Under the pieces are notes generated by a model, which was not told the DNA's origin, searched no databases, and saw only the letters and a program-made list of their open reading frames with translations. A stretch of 64,000 nucleotides of DNA, taken from contig CAWFPJ010000005.1 in NCBI GenBank assembly GCA_963817515.1, positions 104,056-168,055 on the forward strand. Direction: 5' to 3'. Source of the stretch: DATMNI01 sp963817515. GTDB taxonomy: Bacteria > Acidobacteriota > Terriglobia > Bryobacterales > Bryobacteraceae. This document shows, in pieces, positions 8,391 through 17,986 of the stretch (position 1 is the first letter of the stretch; the number at the start of each line of letters is the position of its first letter). A program made the position numbers and the translations under genes.

Positions 8391-8827
8391 CTTTTCCAGC
8401 GTAATGCAGCCGTTCAGTTAGCGTCCAGCGCGCTCCGCGGCCGTCCGCTGAAGCTGGGCCCCGGTTCCCGCTGTCCCTTGCAGAGGATCAGCACGCCCGA
8501 GTTTTCGAGACGTCGAGAACATGGGGGCACGCTACACTACGGGGCACGCTACACCACCGGGGTGCCGTTGAACCGCTTCGTCAATGCACAGCCTTCAAGC
8601 GTCCAATCTCCTGTCCCATAAATGGTTTACGGATATCATGTAAACTGACACCAGAGATCGTTAAATTGTTCCCCTGGCCGGGGGCCCCGGCCCACAAGGG
8701 ATGTTCCCGAGGCGCGGCGAAACGTGGTGAAAAACCCCGAAAAAAAGTCTCAATTTGCACAACTATTTCTTACAAGTAGGACAAATGTCTGATGAACGGC
8801 GTTATCCCTTGGCAGTAGCCTTTATAC
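8391..8827. other. 437-bp intergenic region upstream of Crp/Fnr gene
   Basis: No convincing gene was seen on either strand. It contains a 14-bp direct repeat (GGGGCACGCTACAC) at 8524-8537 and 8541-8554, followed by CACCGGGGTG, which looks like a degenerate relative of the palindromic elements elsewhere in the window. There is a C/G-rich inverted tract near 8668-8692. An A/T-rich stretch at 8740-8830 probably carries the promoters for the regulator gene (a TTGCAC at 8755 and TTGGCA near 8809 are weak -35 candidates). Confidence 0.5.
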
Positions 8828-9556
8828 ATGACTTCGTCGGCGCAGATGACACCAGTAAAACGGGTTGCCGAGGCGGCTGCGAAGATGGATCTGACCGTTT
8901 ACCTGCCGCGCAAGCCTCTTCAGGAATTCTTCAAGCACGGGGTCATTTACTCCCCGGAACAGCCGTCCCACAATCTATATCTGGTAGTAGCGGGCCGTGT
9001 TAAGGTCGGCAACGCGCTCAGCAGCGGTGAGACCGTATGCAGCATCGTGCACAAAGGCGGGCTTTTCGGGGAACCGGCCCTGGTGAATGCTCAGCATAGG
9101 TTGGACTCGGCGGTCACTTTAAGTCCTGTGACGCTGATGGCTTGGAGCCGCAGCGAAATCGAGCAGCAGGTCGACCTGGACCCCCGGCTGGGCCTGGTGC
9201 TCTCGCGACATCTGGCGCAGAATTGCATGGAACTGGCCGAGCGTATCAAGACCAGGGTGGTCCATAGAACTCCCGAACGGGTGATGCTGGCGATGGTGCA
9301 GTTCGCTCGCCAGGCCGGCGTGCGGATGGCCGACGGTTCCACGCGGGTAGAGTCGCTCACGCACCAGACCCTCGCCGAATACGTAGGGACGTCGCGCGAG
9401 GTGGTCACATTTCAGCTGAACCGCCTGCGAAGACTGGGCTTGCTTCGCTATAACCGGAAACACATCGATATAACGCTCGACAGGTTGGAGGAGGCAATCG
9501 AGCGGAGTTCATCGAGCCAACTCCCCGATGAGACACGACCGGAGCGTGTCAGTTAA
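8828..9556 (+). CDS. Crp/Fnr family transcriptional regulator
   Basis: A 242-residue regulator. Residues about 30-140 form a cyclic-nucleotide-binding-type beta-roll (GVIYSPEQPSHNLYLVVAGRVKV, KGGLFGEPAL). Then comes the dimer helix, and a C-terminal winged helix with the Crp-type HTH at about 185-215 (QTLAEYVGTSREVVTFQLNRLRRLGLL). No N-terminal cysteine cluster of the Fnr type is visible, so an oxygen-sensing Fe-S cluster is unlikely. The cNMP-binding residues of true Crp are not clearly conserved, so the effector is unknown. It is monocistronic, with a long upstream region. Confidence 0.88.
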   Translation: MTSSAQMTPVKRVAEAAAKMDLTVYLPRKPLQEFFKHGVIYSPEQPSHNLYLVVAGRVKVGNALSSGETVCSIVHKGGLFGEPALVNAQHRLDSAVTLSPVTLMAWSRSEIEQQVDLDPRLGLVLSRHLAQNCMELAERIKTRVVHRTPERVMLAMVQFARQAGVRMADGSTRVESLTHQTLAEYVGTSREVVTFQLNRLRRLGLLRYNRKHIDITLDRLEEAIERSSSSQLPDETRPERVS

Positions 9557-9580
9557 ACGAAGCCAATTGAACCAGACCGG

Positions 9581-10294
9581 TTAAACTAAACCGCGATGGA
9601 TGGCTTCCCGCACGACTGACGCGATTTCATGCACATCCAGCTTGCTCATGATGCTGGCCCGGTGCGTGACGGCGGTCTTGAAAGAGATTCCCAACTCGGC
9701 GGCGACTTCACGGCTGGTCATTCCGTCCACCATCAGACGGAGCACTTCGAACTCGCGCCTCGAGAGCCCTTCCCGGTTGGGAGCGTCTTTCCTGGTCTTC
9801 CCGCGGTGTCCGTCCTTTCCATCCAGCGCGTGCCATCCATCCTTACCGTCCACGGCATGATATCCGTCCTTGCCGTCCAGGGCGTGAAACCCGTCCCTGT
9901 CTGCGACGGCTAGCCTGGAACGACGGGGAGTTGCGCCACGGAGTGCGGCCCGCATGGCTTTGGACCGTTGGCGAATCTTGGCGGACTCGCGAATTAGCTC
10001 TGTGCTCTTGATCAGGTTGCGTTCGGATTCTCTCTTGCACTGTGCCCGGGTCATCTCCTGAGGCACTGCCTTCGAGTGTCGCCCGGGCGCTTCCTGATGG
10101 TTCCGCTCAACCATGAGCTGCGACAACGTCAGGCGAAGGTCCGGCCTGGCAGACTCAAGGTCGTCCAGGAGAGTTTGCAATTCCTTGCAGAGAGCCTTCA
10201 GTTCCTCGGTAGCACCGCGTTGCTCAAGTATCAGGGATTGGAAAAAGTCCGGCGCGGGACTCTTCCGAATGCCGTCTGGTTGGAGTTGGTCCAT
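9581..10294 (-). CDS. LuxR-type HTH regulator with internal DGKDG repeats, no receiver domain
   Basis: A 237-residue protein. The C-terminus (about 175-237) is a canonical LuxR/FixJ helix-turn-helix (LSRREFEVLRLMVDGMTSREVAAELGIS, VTHRASIMSKL). The N-terminal 120 residues are charged and helical (about 20-115), with no phosphoacceptor or autoinducer domain recognised. Residues 134-163 are three and a bit copies of a 9-residue unit, DG-aromatic-HA(L/V)DGK, in which the aromatic residue is successively Phe, Tyr and Trp. It is convergent with the Crp/Fnr gene, 24 bp apart. Confidence 0.8.
   Translation of the reverse strand: MDQLQPDGIRKSPAPDFFQSLILEQRGATEELKALCKELQTLLDDLESARPDLRLTLSQLMVERNHQEAPGRHSKAVPQEMTRAQCKRESERNLIKSTELIRESAKIRQRSKAMRAALRGATPRRSRLAVADRDGFHALDGKDGYHAVDGKDGWHALDGKDGHRGKTRKDAPNREGLSRREFEVLRLMVDGMTSREVAAELGISFKTAVTHRASIMSKLDVHEIASVVREAIHRGLV
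9806..9895 (-). repeat. 27-bp tandem coding repeat in LuxR-type gene
   Basis: Three full units and part of a fourth encode DGFHALDGK, DGYHAVDGK, DGWHALDGK and DGH. The repeat lies between the helical N-terminus and the DNA-binding domain. The DGKDG core resembles Asp/Gly-rich calcium-binding loops, but the full DxDxDG pattern is not present. Confidence 0.8.
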
Positions 10295-10354
10295 GAAGAA
10301 GCGTAATCATATTACACTGCCTGTAACCTGTTGCGCCTCGGTCATTTGCTTGAT

Positions 10355-11110
10355 TTAGTCGTAGACGAAATGAAATAGTCTCTTGAGATCTTCCCAGGCT
10401 TCGCGCTTGGCGTCCTGATTGTACGCGCGGAGCAGGTACGAAGGGTGATATGTCACCAAGACCGGTATATCGCGCCATTTAAACCACTTGCCGCGCATTT
10501 TGGTAACGCCTTCTTTATGCCCTGTGAGAGCGCGGGCAGCGGTTCCGCCCAAAGCACAGATAGCCTTGGGCCGGATGGATGAAAGTTGCCGGAAAAGGAA
10601 TTGGCCGCAAATCTCCATTTCGTCCGGCTCCGGAGTCCGGTTTTCCGGCGGCCGGCATTTCACGACGTTGCAGATGTAAATCTGGCTGCGCACTAATGGA
10701 ATGCCTTCCTTTTTTGCCGTGTTCTCAATCATTTGCGTCAGCAACTGGCCGGCGCGTCCGACGAAGGGAATGCCCTGGGCATCTTCATCCGCCCCCGGCC
10801 CTTCTCCAACGAAGACCACCGGGGATTCTTCGTTTCCCACCCCGAAGACGATCTTGTTCCGCCCCTCGTGCAGGCGGCATCGGTGGCAATCCCCGATGTC
10901 CTCCATGATCTGGAGGAGGGTTTCGCCGGCGGGCGCCAGTGGGGGTAGAACCAACGGTGGTTTAACCACCTGCGGTAGAGGCGGCGGCGGTTGAGCCGGC
11001 ACGGGCTTCCGTCCAGGCAGAGGCTCTCGCTTATACAAGGTTGTAATTCCAAGGTCCCGGTAGAATTCCAGATACCGTTTGAGGAGGTCGGGCCGGGGGT
11101 CAGCGTCCAT
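10355..11110 (-). CDS. Type 4 (Fe-S) uracil-DNA glycosylase
   Basis: A 251-residue family 4 uracil-DNA glycosylase, which removes uracil from DNA for base-excision repair. The [4Fe-4S] ligands are Cys75, Cys78, Cys152 and Cys168. The active-site motif GEGPGADEDAQGIPFVG is at 102-118, and the second motif HPSYLLR is near residue 222. The first 60 residues form a proline-rich extension ahead of the catalytic core; similar phage SPO1 DNA-polymerase-like extensions occur in this family. It overlaps the 3' end of coaBC by 11 bp. Confidence 0.92.
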   Translation of the reverse strand: MDADPRPDLLKRYLEFYRDLGITTLYKREPLPGRKPVPAQPPPPLPQVVKPPLVLPPLAPAGETLLQIMEDIGDCHRCRLHEGRNKIVFGVGNEESPVVFVGEGPGADEDAQGIPFVGRAGQLLTQMIENTAKKEGIPLVRSQIYICNVVKCRPPENRTPEPDEMEICGQFLFRQLSSIRPKAICALGGTAARALTGHKEGVTKMRGKWFKWRDIPVLVTYHPSYLLRAYNQDAKREAWEDLKRLFHFVYD

Positions 11111-12314
11111 TGGCGTGGAGGGCCAGGCGCAGTTTCAGCACTTCGTCGAAAATGCGATCGGCGATTTCGCGTTTGGGCGCCCGCGGCAGGGTGAGAGTTT
11201 CGCCGGTGCTCAGCACCAGCAGCACTTCGTTCTCTTCCGATTCGAAGCCAATTTCGCTTCCGCCCACAAGATTGCCCACAACCATGTCGCAATTCTTGGA
11301 TTGCAGTTTTCGCCGGGCTTCCTGCTGCAGATTTTGGGTTTCGGCGGCGAAACCGATCAGCAGGCGGTCGTCCTTCTTTTTGCCCAGTTCGGCCAGAATG
11401 TCCGGTGTGGGGTCCAGTTCGAGGGTGATGCGCGCCGCGGTCTTCTTCACCTTTTGATCGGGCACTTTGCTGAGATGAAAATCGGCGACCGCCGCCGCCT
11501 TGATGACGATGCCGGCATCCCTCAGATTCTCCATGACTTTCTCGCGCATCTCGACGGCCGTCCGGACGCCGATCAGTTCCACGCCGGCCGGGGCCGGCAC
11601 ATGCACCGGGCCGGAGACCAGGATGACGCGCGCGCCGCGTGCTACGGCGGCTTCGGCCAAAGCGTACCCCATCTTGCCGCTGGAACGGTTGGAAATGTAG
11701 CGCACCGGGTCCAAAGGCTCTTGGGTGGGCCCGGCGGTGATAAGGATGGTTTCGCCTTCCAGGTCACGGCGATGAGGCTTGGTTGTTTGCGCCAGCAACA
11801 CGTGCACGATGGCTTGAAGGATGACCTCCGGGTCCGCCAGCCTTCCGGGTCCGGTCATTCCGCAGGCCAGGTAGCCGTTGTCCGGTTCCACTATATGGTT
11901 GCCGCGCTCCCGCAGTGTTTCAAGGTTGGCCTGGGTGGCCGGGTGCTGCCACATGTTTACGTTCATGGCGGGCGCAATCACGACGGGTCCGGTGAAGGCC
12001 AGGTAGAGCGTGGTCAGAAAGTCGTCCGCCAGCCCATGCGCCAGCTTGGCCATCAGGTCTGCGGTGGCCGGAGCAATGACCAGCACTTCGTGCTCTACCG
12101 CCACGGAAATGTGCTCGATGGCGCTCTCAATGGCGAACAAGTCGGTGAGCGCCCGGCGTCCGGTGAGGGCCGCAAAAGTCAGCGGCTGCACGAATTTCTG
12201 GGCGGCAGACGTCATCACGGTCTGCACCTGGTGGCCTTCCTGCATCAGCAGGCGTGCCAGTTCCGCGGATTTATACGCCGCGACGCCGCCGCCGACCCCC
12301 AGAATAATCTTCAT
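11100..12314 (-). CDS. coaBC: Bifunctional phosphopantothenoylcysteine decarboxylase / phosphopantothenate-cysteine ligase
   Basis: A 404-residue CoaBC, catalysing steps 2 and 3 of coenzyme A synthesis from phosphopantothenate. The N-terminal flavoprotein decarboxylase (CoaC, about 1-185) has a catalytic His at 68 (HISVAVEHE), PAMN with Asn118, and the substrate-lid Cys151 in YLACGMTGPGRL. The C-terminal ligase (CoaB, about 186-404) starts ILITAGPTQEPLDPVRYISN and keeps RSSGKMGYALAEAA. It lies downstream of gmk and rpoZ (5-bp gap to rpoZ), the standard gmk-rpoZ-coaBC order of many bacteria. Confidence 0.96.
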   Translation of the reverse strand: MKIILGVGGGVAAYKSAELARLLMQEGHQVQTVMTSAAQKFVQPLTFAALTGRRALTDLFAIESAIEHISVAVEHEVLVIAPATADLMAKLAHGLADDFLTTLYLAFTGPVVIAPAMNVNMWQHPATQANLETLRERGNHIVEPDNGYLACGMTGPGRLADPEVILQAIVHVLLAQTTKPHRRDLEGETILITAGPTQEPLDPVRYISNRSSGKMGYALAEAAVARGARVILVSGPVHVPAPAGVELIGVRTAVEMREKVMENLRDAGIVIKAAAVADFHLSKVPDQKVKKTAARITLELDPTPDILAELGKKKDDRLLIGFAAETQNLQQEARRKLQSKNCDMVVGNLVGGSEIGFESEENEVLLVLSTGETLTLPRAPKREIADRIFDEVLKLRLALHANGR

Positions 12315-12319
12315 GCCAA

Positions 12320-12574
12320 CTAGATGGTGGGTTCGGTTTCCGGCAAGTGTCCATGCACCAGCGGTCCGGTGAGTTCATACTTCACCAGTCCGCGCCGCAC
12401 TTCCTCCATGGCGATGACAGTGGGCTTCTTGGACGACGTGGGCAGCACCGGCCTGGCGCCGCCTTGCAGCTGGCGCGCCCGTTTGGCGGCTACGATAATG
12501 AACCGGTACGTGCTCTGGTCCTTGTCATCGGGGATGGTGCAGTGCGCGTTGTTGCGTGGAGTCTTGTCTGCCAT
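12320..12574 (-). CDS. rpoZ: DNA-directed RNA polymerase omega subunit
   Basis: An 84-residue protein located between gmk and coaBC. The YRFIIVAAKRARQLQGGARP segment and the following EEVRRGLVKYEL match the omega-family core that wraps the beta-prime C-terminus and assists polymerase assembly. Length and gene order agree. It is separated from gmk by 36 bp. Confidence 0.9.
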   Translation of the reverse strand: MADKTPRNNAHCTIPDDKDQSTYRFIIVAAKRARQLQGGARPVLPTSSKKPTVIAMEEVRRGLVKYELTGPLVHGHLPETEPTI

Positions 12575-12610
12575 AACTTCGATATCCTCTTCTAATTAAC
12601 TGCGTCCAAT

Positions 12611-13219
12611 TCAAACTTGAAATGATCCCAGAATGGGCCGGATCCGATCTTCGATCCTGGGCCGCCGCACCCGCTCCGCCCGAACAATCGCATCCATGGC
12701 GGCCTCGGCTTCGGTCAGGTCTTTGTTGATCAGAACATAATCGTAACGGTTGTAATTCCGAATTTCTTCGGCCGCATCCCTGAGCCGCCGGGCAATCACG
12801 TCTTCCCGGTCCTCGCCGCGTGCGCGAAGCCTTTGCTCCAAAACCTGCCGCGAAGGAGGCAATACAAAGACACTGACGGCTTCGGGAACCTGCTCTTTCA
12901 ATTGTCTCGCACCTTGGACGTCGATGTCGAGTACCAAGTCTTTGCCTTGCGCCCGCGCCAGCTCCAAAATTCCCCGGTGGGTGCCGTAATAGTGGCCAAA
13001 CACTTCAGCCCATTCGAGAAACTCGTTGCGGGCTAGCCTGGCCTCAAAGTCCTCACGAGTCACAAAGCAGTAGCTGACGCCATCCACCTCAGCCCCGCGC
13101 GGCTTTCGGGTGGTGTAAGAAACCGAGAACATCAGATCAGCAACACTGGACAAAAGGTGTGAGACCAGCGTGGATTTCCCGGAGCCAGAGGGCGCGGAGA
13201 TGATGAAGATGGTGGTCAT
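12611..13219 (-). CDS. gmk: Guanylate kinase
   Basis: A 202-residue enzyme that phosphorylates GMP to GDP. The P-loop SAPSGSGKST is at residues 8-17. The GMP-binding segment SYTTRKPRGAEVDGVSYCFV is at about 34-53, and the lid has RLRARGEDREDVIARRL. Length is normal. Upstream lies an unusual inverted repeat and yicC; the order yicC-gmk-rpoZ-coaBC is the classic arrangement. Confidence 0.96.
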   Translation of the reverse strand: MTTIFIISAPSGSGKSTLVSHLLSSVADLMFSVSYTTRKPRGAEVDGVSYCFVTREDFEARLARNEFLEWAEVFGHYYGTHRGILELARAQGKDLVLDIDVQGARQLKEQVPEAVSVFVLPPSRQVLEQRLRARGEDREDVIARRLRDAAEEIRNYNRYDYVLINKDLTEAEAAMDAIVRAERVRRPRIEDRIRPILGSFQV

Positions 13220-13233
13220 TGGGAGGACAGATT

Positions 13234-13359
13234 TTCACCGCAGAGACGCAGAGACACGGAGGCAAGCGCGGAGAAAACGGCAATTATTCAAACGAGAAAT
13301 CCGTAATAGTTCCGGCCTTCTCTGCGCTTGCCTCCGCGTCTCTGCGTCTCTGCGGTGAA
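13234..13359. repeat. Long inverted repeat (two 42-bp arms) between yicC and gmk
   Basis: The left arm, 13234-13275, begins TTCACCGCAGAGACGCAGAG. The right arm, 13318-13359, is its reverse complement with only two mismatches. The 42-bp spacer is A/T-richer than the surroundings. The whole unit fills nearly all of the 154-bp gap. The arm sequence recurs in a divergent single copy at 61745. No coding capacity was seen; it could fold into a very stable hairpin in the transcript between yicC and gmk. Confidence 0.85.
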
Positions 13360-13373
13360 TAGAAGCTTCCATG

Positions 13374-14282
13374 CTATTCCAGGTTCAGCGACTGTTCGCG
13401 AATCTTGTCGATTTCGGACTTGGCTGCCAGAGCCAGGCCGGTGATGGTCAGGCCGACGTCTCCGAGGCCTCCGGTCTTTGACAGGACCGTGTTCGATTCG
13501 CGGTTCATTTCCTGCAGCAGGAAATCCAGACGCTTGCCCACTTCGCCCGAGCCCGACAGCATTTCTACCAGTTGGCCGGTGTGCGTGCGCAGACGCATCA
13601 GTTCTTCGGCGATGTCGCTGCGGTCGGCCAGCAGGGCGGCTTCCTGGGCCAGGCGCTGCGGATCAATGCCGGCTCCGTGCAGCAGGTCGGCCAATTTTTC
13701 CTTCAAACGTTTGTGGAAGGCGCCCACCGCTCCCGCCCGGATCTCTTCCATGCGGGTGACCAGATCGCAAATACTGTGGCATCGCTGGCGCAGTTCCTTC
13801 TCAGTGGCGGCGCCTTCGCGCTCGCGCTCGGTATTCAGAATTGCCACGGCTTCGGCGGCGGCTTCGCGCACTGCCTTGGCTATATCCTCGCCCACTTCCT
13901 GGTTGTCGCCGCCGGTGCTTAACATGCCAGGTATGCGGAAAGCGGCGTTCAAGTCGGGCTGGTCGGGCAGGCCGTACAACCCGGCAGCTTCCTGGAACGC
14001 GCTCATGTAGGCTTGCAGCAGCCCGCGGTTCAGAGGCGCGGCGCCGGGCGCGGTGGTGCGGGTGAGCGTGATGTGAATCTGCACGTGCCCGCGCGCCATC
14101 GCCGCTCTTGATGGTGGAGCGAATATCGTTCTCCAGAACATCCAGCTCCGGAGGCAGATGAAAGTGGATGTCGAGGCCGCGGTGGTTCACGCTCTTCAGG
14201 CTCACAACGATTTCGCCCTGCTGGATCTCTTTTCTGACCCGGGCAAAGCCCGTCATGCTGCGTATGCTGTTCATAGATCGAC

Positions 14283-14286
<4 letters not shown>
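13374..14286 (-). pseudogene. yicC: YicC family endoribonuclease-like protein, split by a frameshift
   Basis: The N-terminus (MTGFARV, EIVVSLKSVNHRGLDIHFHLPPELDVLE) is read in the frame starting at GTG 14286 (ATG 14274 is also possible). From MARGHVQIHITLTR onward the family continues in another frame to the stop at 13374, including the C-terminal VGKRLDFLLQEMNRESNTV and KSEIDKIREQ motifs. One extra G in the GGCGATGG stretch (bases 14102-14103) explains the shift; removing it joins NDIRSTIKS directly to MARGHV. It would otherwise encode a full-length protein of about 300 residues. It is either a real lesion or a sequence error. Confidence 0.85.
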
Positions 14287-16124
<1,838 letters not shown>

Positions 16125-16137
16125 AGATGCACCGGCT

Positions 16138-17071
16138 TCATGCGGGCACCCGCAGACGCTGCAACGCGTTGAGTACCTGGGCAGCGTCAACCTGACGGAT
16201 GCCGCCGGGCGCGGTGATCACTTGGGAAACCGTGCGCCACGGCCCCCAGATGGCCGGGTCGGAATTGCCGAAGATCACCACTTCGGGCACGCCGAACGCC
16301 GCGGCCATGTGGGCCGGACCGGAATCGTTGCCCACGAAGAGCGATGCGGTGCTGAGGAGAGTTTTGATTTCGGAGAGCGGAGCGCCGGCGATGGTGCGGT
16401 AGGCGCGGAACGGCGAAAGGTCGTCGGCGGCGGCGCCGATGAAGACCGGCTCCAGGCCCGAAGACTTGAGATGTTCGGCCACGGCGAGAAAGCCGTCAGC
16501 GCGCCAGGTTTTTTCGGGAGTGGCGGCTACGGGATGAATGATCGCCTGCGATGCGGTCGGTCGTGAAACTACACCGGCGGCACGACCGCCGGCGCTACCA
16601 CGGAGTTTGGCTGCGCGGTATCTCTACAACGGGTGCTCCCAGATAAAACATGGCGCTGGCCAGATGTTCCGCCGTATGCACCGTGCGCGCGACGCCCAGA
16701 ATCTGCTGCGCACGCGGAATCCGGATGTTGTATACAAACTGGTGGCGGTAGTGTCCGAAGCCGGCGCGATACCGGGCGCCCGAACCGGCTGTCATCCAGG
16801 CGCTGCGGCTGCCTCCGTGAAGATTCAGGCAGAGGAGCGGATTCCACTTGCGGAGCGCTCCCAATTCCGGGCGCACGATCTCATCCACGTCAGGGTTGTC
16901 TTCGAAGATCGCCCGGAAGCGGTCTTCTACCATGACGGCCACGCGCAGGTCACTGCGGCTGCGTTTGAGAATGTCGAGCGCGGGTGTGGTGAGGACGCAA
17001 TCCCCCAGGGAACGGAACCGGAGGATTGCTATCCGGCTGCCCCGCGGCAAACATTCCAAAACGCTTTGCAC
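16138..17071 (-). pseudogene. GT9 (ADP-heptose:LPS heptosyltransferase-like) gene interrupted by a palindromic element
   Basis: The N-terminal half (GTG 17071 to a TAG at 16595-16597) has IAILRFRSLGDCVLTTPALDIL and LLCLNLHGGSRS, typical of GT9. The C-terminal half, in another frame down to 16138, has IIHPVAATPEKTW, VFIGAAADD and the GT9 sugar-nucleotide motif FVGNDSGPAHMAAAFGVP. Between them lies the 28-bp palindrome 16572-16599, whose GGTAG end supplies the stop. Deleting exactly those 28 bases joins PRSQTP to LVSRPTASQAIIHP in one open frame, so this was an intact gene of about 300 residues before insertion. It may still be made as two fragments (a GTG at 16482 opens the second). Confidence 0.88.
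16572..16599 (-). repeat. 28-bp palindromic (REP-like) element, copy 3, inserted in GT9 gene
   Basis: CACCGGCGG, CACGA, CCGCCGGCGCTACC on the plus strand. It matches copy 5 at 43404 except for one base near the end. Its length is 1 modulo 3, so it shifts the host frame, and its GGTAG terminus adds a stop. Removing it restores the reading frame exactly. Confidence 0.88.
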
Positions 17072-17074
17072 GGC

Positions 17075-17245
17075 TTATTCTTCGATTTTCGCCTCGTCCA
17101 CCAGCATCACCGGGATGTCGTCGCGAATGGGGTACACGCGATGGCACTGCACGCACTTCAAACCGCTTTGGTCGGACTTGATTTCAACCGTGGCCTTACA
17201 AATCGGGCACACGAGGATTTCGAGCAGATCTTTGCTGATAGCCAT
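17075..17245 (-). CDS. Trm112-like zinc-ribbon protein (UPF0434/YcaR type)
   Basis: A 56-residue protein too short for most ORF lists. It begins MAISKDLLEILVCPICKATV and continues LKCVQCHRVYPIRDDIPVML. The CPIC and CVQC pairs form a zinc ribbon, and the pattern is that of Trm112-like proteins, which in eukaryotes activate methyltransferases. The ATG is at 17245-17243 and the TAA at 17077-17075, 3 bp before the GT9 gene start. In bacteria such proteins are often next to cell-envelope genes such as lpxK and kdsB; here it precedes GT9 and the MsbA-like exporter, consistent with that context. Confidence 0.9.
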   Translation of the reverse strand: MAISKDLLEILVCPICKATVEIKSDQSGLKCVQCHRVYPIRDDIPVMLVDEAKIEE

Positions 17246-17284
17246 AGCGAATTAACCCAGTGTAGCAATCCACGGCGTCTGAGT

Positions 17285-17947
17285 TTAGGAAGCTCGTATC
17301 TCTGTCCGCGCCTTGGCCACGACCGCCAGATATTGACGGGCGCGATCCTCAATTATGTCGTACCGGCCGTCGCTAATGGTCTTGGCATCCACTAACTCCC
17401 CTCCCACCGCTACCGCGCAGGCGCCGGCTTTCAGGAAATCCCCGGCTGTTTCCAGATTTACGCCGCCGGTGGGGATCATTTCAATCTGTGGGAACGGCCC
17501 CTTCAGGGCCTTGATGTATTTTGCGCCACCCACGTTGCCGCAGGGAAAAACCTTAACTACATCGGCTCCGGCTTCCCACGCGGTGAGAACTTCGGTGGGG
17601 GTGAGGGCGCCCGGGCAAATCACTTTGGAATAGCGCTTGGCCATCTCAATGGTGGAAACGCGCAGCGAAGGCGTGACGAAAAACTGCGCCCCCGCCAGCA
17701 TGCAAATGCGGGCCGTCTCGGGATCAAGCACGGTGCCTGCCCCCAGCATGAGCCGGTCTCCGAACCGGTCGGCTACCTTTTCTAGTGCCCGGATTGCTCC
17801 GGGTACGGTCATGGTGATCTCGGCGGCGCGAATGCCACCGTTATAAATTGCGTCCACCGCCTGCATGGCGCTCTCCGCGCTGGAGGTGCGAACCACCGGG
17901 ACAATTCCGACTTCGGTGATGAACGCGAGAATTTCTTTGGAGGTCAT
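17285..17947 (-). CDS. eda: KDPG / 4-hydroxy-2-oxoglutarate aldolase
   Basis: A 220-residue class I aldolase that cleaves 2-keto-3-deoxy-6-phosphogluconate to pyruvate and glyceraldehyde-3-phosphate (Entner-Doudoroff pathway), or related 2-keto-4-hydroxy acids. The catalytic Glu43 is in AAEITMTVPG, the Schiff-base Lys132 in DVVKVFPCG, and the phosphate-binding loop is IPTGGVN. Length is normal. It is divergent from the TPR regulator gene at 17987. No phosphogluconate dehydratase gene is nearby, so the in vivo substrate is open. Confidence 0.93.
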   Translation of the reverse strand: MTSKEILAFITEVGIVPVVRTSSAESAMQAVDAIYNGGIRAAEITMTVPGAIRALEKVADRFGDRLMLGAGTVLDPETARICMLAGAQFFVTPSLRVSTIEMAKRYSKVICPGALTPTEVLTAWEAGADVVKVFPCGNVGGAKYIKALKGPFPQIEMIPTGGVNLETAGDFLKAGACAVAVGGELVDAKTISDGRYDIIEDRARQYLAVVAKARTEIRAS

Positions 17948-17986
17948 CAGCTTTACGCTATCACGCCGAACCGCTGGAATGTTTGC

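Noticed and set aside
9557..9580. A possible hairpin (CGGTT...AACCG) between the Crp/Fnr and LuxR-type genes as a terminator
   Set aside because: Only a 5-bp stem and no T-tract, so too weak to claim as a terminator.
11079..12323. A 414-codon open frame on the plus strand opposite coaBC
   Set aside because: It is an antisense shadow of coaBC in GC-rich DNA; the product has no recognisable domain and the minus-strand gene has every CoaBC motif.
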